64,000 bases of DNA from Nepenthes gracilis (GCA_033239525.1 BSYO01000024.1:10377991-10441990), one strand, 5' to 3'; positions 37,230 to 50,138 are shown, numbered from the stretch's first letter. Numbers and translations: made by a program. Notes: generated from the letters alone by a model not told the origin.

Positions 37230-38790
37230 ACACGATGACGACCCAACCACCTAAAACCCACTAGGCAGATCATCAGAAGAGACAAGTTGGATGGAAGAAG
37301 TAAAGAGTGGAGGAAAACGTCATTAGTTTTAGTAATAACGACATGACTCATGTAATTTTTTCACATACTGATCCTCTGATTATATCTACACTCATTTCAA
37401 ACGGTACTGTTGATTACCAGCTGAAATGAGTTTTCGTCGATAATAAAAGTTTCAAAGATTTGCTTTACCTCAATGGGTTCTTTAAATTAGGACTCAAAAA
37501 GAATCAGCTCAAACCTGCTGAAGGACCATTGTATAGCCTGGATAATGAACCTATAGCCGTCCAAGGGACAATATAATTAGATATCACCCTAGGCACGTAT
37601 CCCAAAATGGCAAGTCGTACACTTACCTTCCTGGTTGTCAACCTGTCAACCATGTACAACGCCATCCTAGGCTGACCGTGCTTAGTGGCATTCAGAGCCG
37701 TCACCTCAATGCCGCACTTAAAAATAAAGTTTCCAACAGCATACGGTTTATGTGAAGTGTTGGGTGATCAGGTAACCGGACAAACATGTTACATGTCAAA
37801 GATAGCCTCAAGCGACAATGAAAGACCCGCAGAAGAGTTAGACCATCGAGACAAAGCAACCTTGCAATAGGTGCAATCCGGTAAGGCCACCGATCTAGTA
37901 TCACTGAATCCGGAGAATCCGGAGAAATGCATACAACTAGGAAACTCACTCGTTGGCCCCTTGCGAGATGAACTGATAAGCTTCTTGAGGCAAAATGCGG
38001 TTGTCTTCGCATGGACGCCCACCGACATGCCTGGGATTCCGGTTGGAGTTATGGTTTATAAGTTGGGTCTTGATTCGGACCGTAAGCCCATCAGGCAGAA
38101 ACAGAGGAACCACTCCATTGAGAAGCTCATAGCCATCCGAAAAGAAGTGAAAAAGTTGCTGGACGTCAGATTCATCAAAGAAGTCGAATATTCGAATTGG
38201 CTTTCCAACATGGTCTTGATCAGGAAAAGTAATGGCAAATGATGAATGTGTGTCGAATTTACCGATGTCAACAAAGCATGCCCAAAGGATAGCTTCCCTT
38301 TGCCCAGGATCGACTTATTGGTGAATTCGACCTGTGGTCACGAGCTGTTGAGTTTCATGGACACGTACTTGAGTTACAATTAAATCAGGATGAGCCTGAA
38401 AGATGAGAAGCATGCCTTCATGATGAACGATCAATGTACCTAATGTTACAAAGTTATGCCTTTTGATCTGAAGAATGCGGGTGCCACTTATCAAAGGCTC
38501 GTGAATAAGATATTCGAGAAGCAAATTAGCCGCAATATGGAGTTATATGTAGATGACATACTTGTCAAGAGAAAGACTACCAGTGACCATATTTGCAATA
38601 TGGCTGAATCCTTTGAGGTACTCCATGCGCGCCAGATGAAGTTGAATCCAACCAAGTGTGTCTTCAGAGTATCCTCGGGAAAATTCTCAGAGTCACTCAG
38701 CGAGGGATTGAAGCGAACCCAGAGAAGATCAAGTCCCTCACGGACATGTCTCTGCCTCAGTGTGTCAAGGATGTTCAGAGGCTAATCAGA
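37230..38790 (+). pseudogene. Protease and reverse transcriptase remnant
   Basis: An aspartic-protease-like stretch lies at about 37320-37700 and has several stops. From about 37871 the RT region is readable: FAWTPTDMPGI, IRQKQRNHS, then MPFDLKNAGATYQRL and the catalytic ELYVDDILVK. The YVDD codons are at 38546-38557. It continues to LNPTKCVFRVSSGKF. Frames change between about 38240 and 38456, where the RT core is broken. Confidence 0.85.
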
Positions 38791-39239
38791 AGACTGGCGA
38801 TGCCGTCCCACTTCTTGGCTAAGTTAGGAGACAAGTATCTGCCCTTCTTCAAAACTCTGAAGGGAACGAAGGCTAATGATTTCTAGTGAATGACGGAGTG
38901 TCAGGTTGCCTTCGATGAGCTAAAACAGTACCTAGCCAGTCTACCGTTACTGACGTCCCCAAGAGACGGAGAAGAGTTGTACCTGTACCTGGTAGTATCA
39001 AATACGACTCTTAGCTCCATTCTGATACGCTAGGACTCTGATGTACAATAGCCTGTTTACTATGTGAGCAAAATGTTGACCTGCGTAAAGACACGCTATC
39101 TACGCACCGAGAAGCTCGCTCTTGCACTCGTCTTCTCGGCCAAAAAGTTAAGACCCTATTTTCAAGCTCACCATGTGGTCGTCCTGACCAAACCACCATT
39201 GAAGGGAATCCTTCAAAAATCTGATGTTTTAGGGTGACT

Positions 39240-39510
39240 GGTCAAGTGAACTTTTGAGTTGGGAGAGTTCGATATTAAATTTTGGCCCAGGCCAGCCATC
39301 AAGGGGCAGACCTTGGTCGACTTCATCATCGAGACCATGACCCCAATTTCCGATGAACACCATGCTAAGGACGCAGATCACCACCCAAAAGAACTAGAAT
39401 GGGTTTTCAACATGGACGGTTCATCCACCAGCTTAGGCAGTGGTGCCGGAGTGGTCCTACAGATTCTAGATGGATTTGAGGTGAAATACTCCCTTAACTC
39501 AATTTTTTAG
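39240..39510 (+). pseudogene. RNase H remnant
   Basis: The open segment includes FWPRPAIKGQTLVDFI and then WVFNMDGSSTSLGSGAGVVL. That is the start of the additional, archaeal-type RNase H found in Tat elements, where the DG aspartate is catalytic. The earlier RT-linked RNase H (about 38880-39230) is also partly readable. A TAG ends the frame at 39508-39510. Confidence 0.75.
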
Positions 39511-40239
39511 CCATCAACAACGTTGTCGAATACGAAACCCTGTTAGCCGGATTATGACTAGCTAAAGAGTACTCTCTGCTAGCACCATCTACAAAGAACT
39601 CGAGTTAGTTGTTAACCAGATCAACGGGAGCTTCGAGACGTGCAACCCTCTCTTGGATAAATATCTAGCTAAGGCGCAGGACATGATTCGGAGATTTAAT
39701 AAACTAAACCTGGCTCACATCCCTAAAACTGAAAACTGGAAAGCCGACCAGCTGTGAGAGTAGTAGCGATCGCAAATCCAAAGAAGTACTCGAGAGACAT
39801 GCGGAAAGTTTTGAGCATTCCTAGCATAGAGGAGCAGGAAGCAATGTAAGTCTCTGACAGCGAAAACTATATGATGCCATACTAGAAGTATCTAACAGAC
39901 AGAACATTGTCGAAGAGCTTAGATGAGGCTAAACGGATCAAAAAACGGCTGGTTGGTACACAATAGTCGATAGAAGGTTATATCACTGAGGATACTCGAC
40001 TCTATACCTCCGGTGCCCTACACCTGAGGAGGCCGACTACGTCTTAAGTGAGGTCCACCTCGAAATTTGTGGATTACATATCAACGAGAAGAACCTAGCA
40101 TTTAAAGTTATGTACTAGGGATATTACTGGTCAACAATGAGAAATGATACCCTAGCGTTTGTGAAAAGGTACGAGAATTGTTAACTCCATGATAATCTTT
40201 ATCACCAGTCACTTGTGGAGTTGAGATCCCTCCAAGCTC

Positions 40240-40790
40240 CTTGGCCATTCGCGTAATGGTGGCTCGATATTCTGCTCATTTTTTCGTTGTGATCGGGCAA
40301 AGGAAGTTCATCATTCCGAGAATAGAATACTTCACCAAATGGGTTAAAACCGTCCCGTTGACCATGATCATCGAGCACAACGCCCTGGAATTCGTCTGCC
40401 AGAGCATAGTAAGCAGATTTGTTGTTTTCGAGATCATTGTAACCGACAACGAAACCTAATTTTTAGAAAAATATTTCACCAAGTATTGTACCAGTCTGTG
40501 TATTAAATTAGTCCACACTTCGATAGCGTACCCCCAGGCAAACGGGCAGGTAAAAGTTACCAACCGGACGCTACTGCACGGCCCGAAGACCAAGCTAGAG
40601 AACGCAGGGGGCTCCTGGGTCGACGAACTACCCTCTGTGTTATGGTCATACCGAACGAATCCCAATGAACTAACTCGCGAGACACCCTTCAACTTTTGCT
40701 GCGGGACTGAGGCTGTGATACCAGTTGAGGTCGGGCTCCTAAGTCTTAGAGTTGAAGCCTTCAATCCACTCGGCAATGCCCACTAGATCA
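40240..40790 (+). pseudogene. Integrase core remnant
   Basis: Readable phrases include a YFTKWVK segment, IIVTDNE and PQANGQVKVTNRTLL. This is the usual catalytic-core and C-proximal pattern of gypsy integrases. TAA follows the TDNE segment, and further stops occur downstream. The zinc-binding part upstream is only faintly visible. Confidence 0.8.
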
Positions 40791-41300
40791 GGGAACATTT
40801 AGACTTGATAGAGGATGCTCGCGACATGGCCAAGATAAGCATGGCGGCCTACCAACAATGAATCGCTCGTTACTACAAGAAGAAAGTAAAGTGCGGCAAT
40901 TCGAAGTTGGAGACTTACTCTTGTGAAGCATAGAGGCCACGGGCAGGACAGCTAATTGGAGCAAGCTTTCCCCAGATTGGGAAGTTCCGTTTATTGTCTC
41001 AGCCATTTTACGAAATAGAGTATATAAACTCTGAACCCAAAATGGCAAGTTGGTTCCGCGGACGTGAAATACGGTCCATCTAAAACGGTACTACCGATGA
41101 AGTCTCAAGTAGGTCATCTATGTGATTTGAGGCATGCTTGTAACATACATTGCTAATTAATAAAAGAGAATGTTCTTTTTCCCTTTGCATATGCATGTAT
41201 TTTTTTTTTCTTTTGTCCATATGAATGCTTACTTGTAGGGTAAATAAAAATAGGCAACCTAGGCTACCCCTAAGTCGGGCGAGTTTTCACTCGCTCGCAA

Positions 41301-41525
41301 TTAAACATTGGTCATCCAAGTGGCTCATTAGCGGCCCGTAAGCGGTCGAATTAAACTTTGGTCATCTAAGCGGCTCATAAGTGGTCGAATTAAACCTTGG
41401 TTATCTAAGTGGCCCGTAAGCGGTTAAATTAAATATTGGTCATCCAAGCGACCCATAGACGGTCGAATCAAACATTGGTAATTCAAGCAGCCCGTAATCG
41501 GTCGAATTAAATCTTGGTTCCATTC
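41301..41525 (+). repeat. Tandem array of an about 39-bp unit, post-integrase region
   Basis: About five diverged copies of a unit close to GGTCATCTAAGCGGCTCATA followed by AGTGGTCGAATTAAACCTT. The copies vary in length by a few bases. The array lies between integrase and the antisense ORF region. Confidence 0.8.
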
Positions 41526-42470
41526 CAAGTGGCCTATTTGCGATCTAATTCTAAACCTTAGGGGGTTTAAACGGCACGCGTGACGACCTCCTTCAATAGG
41601 AGACAGCGTAGTCAATCTACGACAGTCAATGAATCGGCGCAAAGTGTGAAAGAATAGACACTCCGATAGAAAGCTAGCCGTCTAGAATCATAACAAGGGT
41701 AGTGCCACACATTACGTGGGCACAATTCGTTAAAGTGTGCACATATATAAAAGCGACTCCTTGAGGACCAAGGGTCCATCTGAAAACATGACACACCTCT
41801 GAACAGCAAGACCATGAGGTCAACGCTTCAAATTGACCGGCCCAAAGGCTGCGCGACAAGTTGATCGACCAGTACAAAAAGTCAAGTGAAGGAGAAAATA
41901 GAGAGGAAAAGCAAGACAAGACATGGGGACTAAAGCGCTGCCAAAATGCATTTCTCATTTACACATTCAATGTGCTCCTAGCTAAGGAGCATAGCTCCTA
42001 GGAGGATGCGGGAGAGGCGCTTGTTCACCCCGAGCAAAGTCAACTAGATCCTCACGCCGCTGGACACCACGGTTCGTGGGGTCAAGGACGCCATCAGGAA
42101 AGTCTAGATCCACCACTTTAACAATATGGCAACAGATGTTGCTGCCTTCCCAGTGCCTGGCCCACAACGCCTGAGTGACCTCCTAAGGGCGCAAACAGAT
42201 GGACAGCTTGTTCTCTAGCATGACATTCTTCACCCTAAGCTTACCCGTGAGCCCCTCTGCCCGAGCAGCCCTCTCTTCCAGCTCCATTGTCTGTGCCCTA
42301 AGCTTTGACAGCTTCTACTGGAGTGCAACCTTCTCCTCCTGAAGCTGTCGAACTTAGGTGCTCAGCTGGCTCATTTGCTCCTCTAGTTGGAAAATCTCTT
42401 CATCCCGGTCTTCGATGGCTGTATCCCTCTGGCGTAGTCCCTTACATATATCACCCAATATCTTGTCTTC

Positions 42471-43046
42471 TTACAAGAAATCAAAGAAGTTAGGCAACGG
42501 TGACAAAGGAAGAAGAAAGGGAGAGCTTCGAAAAGTTATCGGGAAGACTCTCCGTTGCTTTCTTCTTGATATGCCTTGTGACTCAGGACCTGCTGGAGGG
42601 GAACTTGGAGCGGCCTCCTCCTGAGACCACTCCACAGTGACTTCGCCAACGACTCCAGCGGCAAGACATCTAGGAGGAGCAACGGCCTCCTGTACAAGCT
42701 CTGCAATGATGTCAACTGCCTTAGCAAGTGCTTCGACGGCTAACTCTTCTAGCTTAGCAGACGGCTCCGCAGCTGACTCCTCCAGCCCAATGGCTTCAAG
42801 TAGCAGCTCCACTGGTGTAGCAGATGCCGCCAAGTTGCCTGGCAGTGATGGCTCAACGCTAGCACTTCCCATAGCGGATCTCTCAATGACTCCAAAGTCA
42901 TCCACAAAAGCCTCAACCCTGGAGAGCTCTCCAACGCCAGCAAATCGCCCAGCCATTCGATAGTCCGGCTTTGTGGAAGACAAGGAAGTAGGCTTAGCTA
43001 GAATGGCCCTCTTCTTCCCTGGGCAGCTAGGAGCATCACCGATCAT
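42471..43046 (-). pseudogene. Antisense ORF of the Tat-type element, C-proximal part
   Basis: An open frame of 191 codons on the minus strand. The product is Ala-, Glu- and Pro-rich, with no catalytic motif that I recognise. The frame lies opposite to gag-pol, between integrase and the 3' LTR, where Tat/Retand-type elements carry an antisense ORF. With the ORF at 43438-43779 it probably represents one antisense gene broken in the interval between them. Confidence 0.55.
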
Positions 43047-43437
43047 TGGAGCGCTGGCCTCATCGATAGTGAGAGTGTCGGGCTTTCTCTTGCGTTGCGA
43101 CGCCGCCGGCGGTGGAGGTCTAATTTTGTGGATAGGTGAAGGAGGCCCCTAACGGGCCCTCCTGGCCTCCTCCTTTAAAACCAGATGACCACTCTTGAAT
43201 TCGGAGATGTGCCCCTTTACCAGCTGCAATAGTGGCTCCACTACGTCCACCTCTTTTTTCGTTGGCTTCCCAATGAGACCATCAGGGACCTTGCCTCAAT
43301 CCGGGGACAAGGGCCATCCATCAGCAACGCAAATAAAGAAGAAACATTTTTTTCCAATTCTTGAGTGAGTTGTAAATCGTGCTGCTGATACGTAGCTCCC
43401 GGGGAGACAAGGAGATTTAGTCCCCAATCTGGATGAA

Positions 43438-43779
43438 CTAGAACATCACCCTAATGGCCTCCACTGTTAGCAGTCGTGAATGGTGACAGAGGAATAAGTA
43501 TAGCGAACAAAGATATTGCACGACATTCATATGAAACGGTGCGATAGGAACGCCAAGCATTGTAAAATTAAGGAGCAGCTCTTCTAGTACAGGGAGGTGA
43601 AGCCCACTCCTCAGGTCCGCTTCGTACACGGTAATGTGACCATTAGGGGGAGAGTAGGCTCTATCCTGCTCCGTGGGCATCAAGAACACAACGTGAGGTG
43701 GGATGTTGAACTCGATGTATAACTCTTTCATCTCACCAGTGGAAATGATTGAGCAAATTTTAGAAATGGAAGGAGCCAT
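43438..43779 (-). pseudogene. Antisense ORF of the Tat-type element, N-proximal part (Transposase_28-like)
   Basis: A 113-codon frame on the minus strand. It contains EFNIPPHVVFLMPTEQ, then an ITVYEADLRSGLHLPVLEE segment and a VPIAPFHMNVVQYLCSLYLF segment. This order (a Y..F/Y..L..GL..P core, then a ..L.P.....V....) matches what I know of the plant domain named putative gypsy-type transposon protein (Pfam Transposase_28). Its role in the element is not known. The frame is cut before the rest of the domain. Confidence 0.65.
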
Positions 43780-44059
43780 GAAATTAGAAACAGGAAGAGA
43801 GATGAAGACTTAGAATTTTTGGGAAGAAAGGTGGAAGAATTTGAACTGAAACACGGTTTTTATAATGCTCGCAATCGTCGGAATAAGGCAGTGCACCGAA
43901 AAGTCGCGGCAATCATACCGGACACGTGGCGATTCCGGAGAGGGTACCTTCAAATTGAATCCTCTGACGAATTAATTACAAGGATCACAAATTCACTGCA
44001 TAAGGACACATCGCGGAGAGCAACGGGCCACTCAAAGTACTGAAACGACTCTACACTCT

Positions 44060-44700
44060 TTTAATTGCCCGTCCGATGACTTTCTTCCTGCTCAAGTCCT
44101 CCGGATTCTAACGCTGCGGTCAATGAATCCGATCAACACTTTCTTCAACCCAGTTCTCCGAATTCCAGCATGGCGGTTAAAGAATCCGATCAACCTTTTC
44201 TCTTCAACTCAGTACTCCGAATTCTAGCGCAGCAGTCAATGAATCCAGTCAATATTCTCTCCAACTCCGTCCTCCGGATTTAAGCGCCCTGGTCAACAAA
44301 TCCGATCAACACTTTTTCTGGATCAGTTCTCCGAATTTTGTCATTGCAATCAACGAATCTGGTCAACACTCCTTTTCGCTTAGTTGTCCGGATCCCAAAG
44401 TGGCAGTCAAATGGATCCGATCAACATTCTTCACAGTTCGATTATCCGAATTCTAAGGTTATGGTCAACGAATCCAGTCAATGCTTCGCTGTAGCTCAGC
44501 TTTTCGGATTCAAACGTAACTGTCAACGAATCTTGTCAACTTTTCTTCCAGATCGGTTCTCTAAATTCTGAGGTCGAGGTCAACGAATATGGTCAACATT
44601 TTTGTAGCTCAATCCTCCGGATTCTTACCTCCAGATTCTTACTTTGCGGTCAACGAATCCGGTTAACGTATCTTTTTACTTCGGATTCAAGTGCAACGGC
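44060..44700 (+). repeat. Tandem array of an about 60-bp unit next to the 3' LTR
   Basis: About ten diverged copies of a unit containing TCCGAATTCTAGCG, GTCAACGAATCC and GATCAACACTTTC. The array ends about 100 bp before the 3' LTR. Tandem repeats upstream of the 3' LTR are known in Tat elements and can seed satellite DNA. Confidence 0.85.
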
Positions 44701-44803
44701 CAAGAGACCCGTTTGAAACTTTGGATCCATAACACAGCTAGATGCTTTCCCATTGTGAACATGCCGAAGATCAGAGTCCAAGGCTACCGGTATGAGGGGC
44801 TAG

Positions 44804-45715
44804 TGATAGGGACGTCAGAAATGGGCTAACCCAAAAGGAACAAGTGGCACAAGATTAGCGAAAGCCCAGCTACGCCCTGGATGGTCAGCAAAGCCGTTGG
44901 CCGAAAAGGCGGCAAATAGGCCGGTTGCGGCCTAGGATAAACGTGACCCAAGTCAAAATTAGCCCACGCACCTCCCCAACTTCAACGGTTGTCTGCCCGA
45001 ATATCCACCTCTCAAAAGAAGGCAACATTCACTACAACGGGTATTTTTCAGAATCAAAGCGCATCCCGAGAGGAATGCACATGAATCGGCGTGCAATCTA
45101 CAGAGGAAACCATAACAGTTACCTCACACAAAAGGAAAGGGATCCGCCTTCTTGACCGTTGCAGCCAAGACTTACGCCCGCATCCATATAAAGAAGGCAA
45201 CGATCCTCATAGAAGGTGGGCATCTCGCCTCACTACGCAAGAAAAGTAATGGATGACCATGACAACAAAAGGCTATGGAGATTTACTCCATGGCACACTC
45301 TCATTTGCTTACTGAACGCCCTCTAGTAAACAAAAGCTGACAGAAGCTTTCTACGCTCTCAAACTTTCAACGCTTCCTCCTTTGTTTTCTCTACACTTGG
45401 TCCATTGCGAACTGAGTATAGAGAGTACACTGCTTTATATAAGCAACCTCCAACCAAGCCACTCTCTTAACCAGTGTACCTCCCACCAACATACCCGAAC
45501 ACACTCCAAAACATTCATCTTTGCATCATCTGCATTTACCTTCTCATTATTGGAAGGCTCTATACTGACTTGAGAGTCGAAGTATTTTCAGTGGAATCAA
45601 ATCCTACTGTCACCTGACCTCTCGTTTTAAATTGTGATGTGCAGGATCCCAAACTTGGCGGACAGAGACCAAAATCCGACGGACAGTTTGATCCGAACCC
45701 GTTCAAAATTTGGAT
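44804..45715 (+). repeat. 3' LTR of the Tat-type element
   Basis: It starts TGATAGGGACGTCAG and matches the 5' LTR throughout, including GGCCTAGGATAAACGTGACC near 44930, CATATAAAGAAGGC near 45184 (a likely TATA region) and CTTGGCGGACAGAGACC near 45653. It stops matching after TTCAAAATTTGGAT, so the final 15 bp or so seen in the 5' LTR are missing or changed. Confidence 0.87.
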
Positions 45716-46612
45716 ATAGAAAATTTCTAAAAAATCTTACTAAAAATGTGCCATTATAAATATAATGTCTTTTGAAATTCCTTCATAAAAATTGATTTGA
45801 ATAATCAATTAAAAATAACTTTAACACACCTATTAACACACTATAAAAGAATACATTAAAACAATGAGTAACTAAATGATAATATGTCATAGATTATAAA
45901 ATTAGAGTAACGTCCCAAATTTGATAAAAGATAAAACTCAAATTAGATCTTAACCAAATATCAAACTTTTTTGTCTTTTTTATTTTCTTTTTTCTCTTTT
46001 CGTATGGCATCTCTTGTGTCAAATAATTTTATAAACTTGCTCTAAAATCGTATCAGGACAATTTAGATTCCACGCAACACACGTACATCATTTAGAGACA
46101 TATCTGATATGAGAACTAGCAACAGGCCACGCATGAGTGCCATTCAGACACGTAACATGTGCACTCATTCTATCTCTAAGGTACACGAGTGTCTCTTGTA
46201 CATCTATCGATTCTAATTCTCTTCAGTTTTTCAGTAACATCTTTCACTTGAACTTCAGATAAAAATTTTTAATAGCTCCAAAAATATAAAAAAAAGTAAT
46301 ATTTTTAATAAGTATGGGGCTCATAATAAATTGATTCAAAATCTGTCAGAAATTATTTGAAAGTAACTACAAAACCATATAAATTTCATGAGTTTTATTT
46401 CATTTTATGATATTATTCATTGTAAAATGATGCACAATTATTATCAAGATATAAAATAACTATATTTTTAAATAATTTATTATACAAAGTAACATTTTCA
46501 TATATCTATAGTTTTTTTCAAAGTACAAACTCATTTATAAATTGATTAGAACACCCATTTTTATTTACAATACCCTTTTTATTTATAAAACTATTAATCA
46601 CAAAATAAATAA

Positions 46613-46643
<31 letters not shown>

Positions 46644-47405
46644 GTATTTTTTTGACTTTCTAAATGCGTGAATGAAGGAATAATGCAATATTAGCCGTCA
46701 GGATCAGTGCTGGACGGGACAGAGACGTAATTATTCCAAACTTCGTAACAAGGTTTAATTTGTATTAGGCTTGTGTTTGGCACGTGCCTAACACGTGCCC
46801 TGAAATGGCCGTCACTGTCCAAAGAGACGTGGACAAGAATTCACGCTCAAACCGATGTCGTATTCCCTTGGCCTTTGTGATACATGCGGACGGCGTGTAC
46901 TCACAAGTCACGATCGGTAATAATAAATATATAAAATTTATTAAAATTAATGTTAATTAAAAAATTATTATTTTTGAGTAAATAATTTTTTGAAATACCT
47001 ATTTTAGTGGTGGGTTTTTGTTTTATAATAAAATTGATCAAAATATATCTATTTATTAAAATCATAAAAATTCAGAAATTATGTTGGTTAAAAAATAAAA
47101 AAAATGGTCAAAATTAACTTTTAAATACTATGTTATTGGCGCATTCATGTATATAAATCCGATAACAAATGATAATTGCACAAGGTACAGATGAGGGTTT
47201 TATTTCTTTAAGCGATTAAGAAATTTATTTTTTATATTTTAATTATTTATTTTTAAATAAATAATTATAATTTAATTATTTTATTTTATTTTTTATTGGC
47301 ATAAACTTGACGAAAGAAAATATCTCATAAATTTTTTGAATAAGAAAAATAAAAAAAATATGTCATATATAATTATAAAAAATAATATTTTTTATTTTAT
47401 ATGTA
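45716..47405. other. Intergenic AT-rich region
   Basis: No gene recognised. It has an (AT)n run at about 46617-46641 and otherwise A/T-rich unique-looking sequence. A GC-richer patch at about 46690-46920, with GGCACGTGCCTAACACGTGCC, contains G-box-like CACGTG palindromes but no nearby gene start. Confidence 0.45.
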
Positions 47406-47410
47406 TTGCT

Positions 47411-47997
47411 TGATGGGTATAACTGTAAATGGGTCCACATGATAAAAGGTCGCTCAGGTCATGATGCAAAATGGGTTAGGTAAACATCAAGACCCACGAA
47501 TATAGTCCATCAAGGTCCTAAAGTATAACTTACTGCAATTGGATATTGTGCATGATCCTATGACCAGTAAGCTGTAACCGGTAACCCAAACTAATCTCTT
47601 TTATCCAATGTAGTGCCACGTGCCATAGAAAACTGACAAGGAAAACCCTCCTTTTGGCATTATAAAAGGAAAGCACCCGGCGAGAAAAAGAAAAGGATAC
47701 AGGGTATCCAAACTTGACAGTGCACAATATTTATTATTTGAACGTTATTTCCCACTTATTTTGATTATTTTCTTTTAAATTATCTTTCTTTTAAGAAAGA
47801 AATTTGACTTGAGTATCGGAATATCTATTGAAAAGTAAGTTTCGATTGTCCTCTAACACTCTGGATTTTAGTTGTTGTGTACAAGTTTTAGGTTGTTAAA
47901 GGCAATGGTTAGATTCAGTTTGTTCATCCTCAAATACCCAACAAAGGAGACAGTGTTGATCAAGATCCATCAAGAATTAGGGCCCTGAAACATATCA
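47411..47997 (+). mobile_element. Solo LTR (Ty3/gypsy-like), short family
   Basis: It begins TGATGGG and ends GAAACATATCA. The flanks TTGCT (47406-47410) and CTGCT (47998-48002) form a 5-bp duplication with one mismatch. It has GGCATTATAAAAGGAAAGC near 47657 (TATA) and TTGACTTGAGTATCGGAATAT near 47802, the phrase shared with the other TGAT...ATCA LTRs. At 587 bp it is the shortest LTR here. Confidence 0.82.
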
Positions 47998-48002
47998 CTG
48001 CT

Positions 48003-49431
48003 ATTTCATCATAAATATAGAAAAGATAGAAAGATGGTTATTTTTAAGAACAATTGTTTTAACGGTCACGAGCTCACGTATGGGGTCTTTAGTTTTGTTA
48101 TATTACCTAGAATAATGTCAATTTAATTAAAAAATATAACTCAAACAGATAAATTTTTTTTTTATATTTGAACTTATATGGATCAGTTGTATCTTGTGTG
48201 ATTTTCATACCCTGTCATTATCTTCCTTAAATTTGAGACGCATACAATTCAAACACCAATAATTAAATAGATTTACTCTACATATTCCACATATGTACTA
48301 TTTGTGATAAGAACATGACATGCACATTTTCACATTAACCCACTGACCCCCCAAAAAAAAAAAAAAAGTTGAAAAATATCCTCCCCCCTCTAAAAATAAC
48401 TATTTTTTTCTTAAAATTAACCATCTTTCCATTTTTTGTATATTTATGATAAAATAGAAAATAAAAATATTATTTTCTGTAATTAAATAGGAGATAATTT
48501 TTCCATTTTCCTTTTTTAAAGAACTCATAAAATATTTCCTTCTGTCAAGATTATGCCAATAAAAAATAATAATTTAAAAAGCCCAAAAATGGTGGCAATT
48601 ATTTTACTTGGATAAATCGAAAAAGCAAGCGAGTAGACTCTACCCACGCAAGCATTTTCTTGCCACAAGATATTTCCTTTGCTTTTCTTTTTTAACTTAT
48701 TTTTAAACCTCTAACATATGATATTTATTTATATAAGAAATTGCTATTTATACTTAATTACAATTATTATAATTTATTTTCCTTATATAAGGCTTATTGA
48801 ATTTAAAAATAATTATAATTGGATGAGATCGGTATTTTTAATCTTTATATATTCACAAATTTATAGTTTGGAAAATGGTAAAGATTATTTTGAAATGATT
48901 ATATGATATGATATTATATTAGTCTAATAAAATATGTATAAAATTTAAAAATTTTTATGTTTTTATAATTTTATCCTTAATTTTTATTTTGTAACATATT
49001 TCAAATCTTATATCAATGCATATGTGATATAAAAAAAATTGAAAGGTGTAAAAAATTTAAATATTAATTTAACATATTTATATGATAATCTGAGTAATAT
49101 TTGATATAGAATATAATTTATGTTGGAGTAGAAATGCTGAATAAAATTACAAAATAATTAAAAGTAAAAACAATTCTTAAAGGTTTATCATAATTACTTA
49201 CAAAAGTAAAAAAAGTATAATTGACTCAAAAAGTGCTTAACCCAACAATTAAGACTTCCATTAATGAAGGATTTCAGTGTGAATTATTAATTTATTATTG
49301 TTGATTGTTGATAAGGAAGATTCTGTTTTTGTTGCTCTGTTTTGGATGATAAATAATCCGAACTTTTTCAGTTTCCCATTTTTTTGTGCCTCTTCCTAAC
49401 ATCTTTCCGCTCTCCCAAAATCTCCAAACAA
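48003..49431. other. Intergenic region upstream of the small acidic-protein gene
   Basis: AT-rich, no coding similarity. The last 100-150 bp, with CT-rich blocks such as CTTTCCGCTCTCCC, are likely to hold the promoter and 5' leader of the next gene. I could not fix a TATA box. Confidence 0.4.
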
Positions 49432-49485
49432 ATGCCTGGTGCTTTGGATGTTGATTTCATTAAAAACAGAAGCACACAGAGCTAA
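49432..49485 (+). other. Upstream ORF (17 codons) in the presumed 5' leader
   Basis: An ATG at 49432 opens a short frame encoding MPGALDVDFIKNRSTQS and ending TAA at 49483-49485. A donor-like AAAAG|GTGCGA follows at once, suggesting that the uORF fills the end of a non-coding first exon. The main ATG lies 650 bp further on, probably after a leader intron. Confidence 0.35.
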
Positions 49486-50138
49486 AAGGTGCGAATAATT
49501 CTTTCTGCCTGTCTTTTGCTTGTTCCTGCTTTGAATCTTCCTTGTTATACCAAGTTTGACGAAGAAGCACGCTATTTACGGCGTTCATATTTCTTTCTCC
49601 ATAGACCCGTCGGAAGAGTCAAGTTTTTTTTTTTTCTTTTTCCCCTGCATAGTTAGGAGGTTTTATAGATCTATTTTTTGTGTTTCCCAACTCAAATTAT
49701 TCATTTCGTTAGGAATCATTGAATTGCTTGGTGGGTTATATTTTCCTCATGACTTGAATTTTGTTAGATTTTTAATTTCTTGCTTCTCCACCTTAATTTA
49801 AGGGGTAAATTTTGTTCTATTTTTGCGATACCCATGTTGGAGATTCGGAGAAATCGGCAGATTTTGTGGATTTAACTGCAAAAGAGAAATTATTGGGTGA
49901 ATGATTTAGAATGTTGGCGGGGGTTTGTCTTAATCATATATGATTTTCTTTCATTCCTTTGTTTTTTGTGCCCTTTAAAATCATCTGGTTTTGGTCTATT
50001 GGATGTAAACTTTGCGTCTAACAACATTGTTTTTTCGGTTTGATTTTGGCATCAGTTGTGTTGGATTACTCTTTGTTTACAAACTTCTGTAAATACAATT
50101 TCATTTGGCGGGTGCTGGCAAAGATTTCCTTTTGATAT

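Larger units (their letters stand above)
32414..45715 (+). mobile_element. Decayed Ty3/gypsy retrotransposon, Tat-type, with nested insertion
   Basis: The element runs 5' LTR, primer-binding-like site, gag, protease/RT, RNase H, integrase, antisense ORF region, tandem repeats, 3' LTR, all on the plus strand except the antisense ORFs. The domain order (RT, RNase H, integrase) is that of Ty3/gypsy. The second-type RNase H motif and an antisense ORF between integrase and 3' LTR are known features of the Tat group. The two LTRs match through most of their length but differ at many sites, and every coding domain has stops, so the element is old and cannot code for its proteins. The 3' LTR lacks its last few bases, so no target duplication can be scored. 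Confidence 0.9.

Noticed and set aside
42471..43046. 191-codon open frame as a host gene
   Set aside because: It lies inside the retroelement between integrase and the 3' LTR, is antisense, and has biased composition; it fits the element's additional ORF region.
41301..44700. Repeat arrays as CRISPR
   Set aside because: Units are contiguous and diverged, with no unique spacers, and they lie in a plant retroelement.
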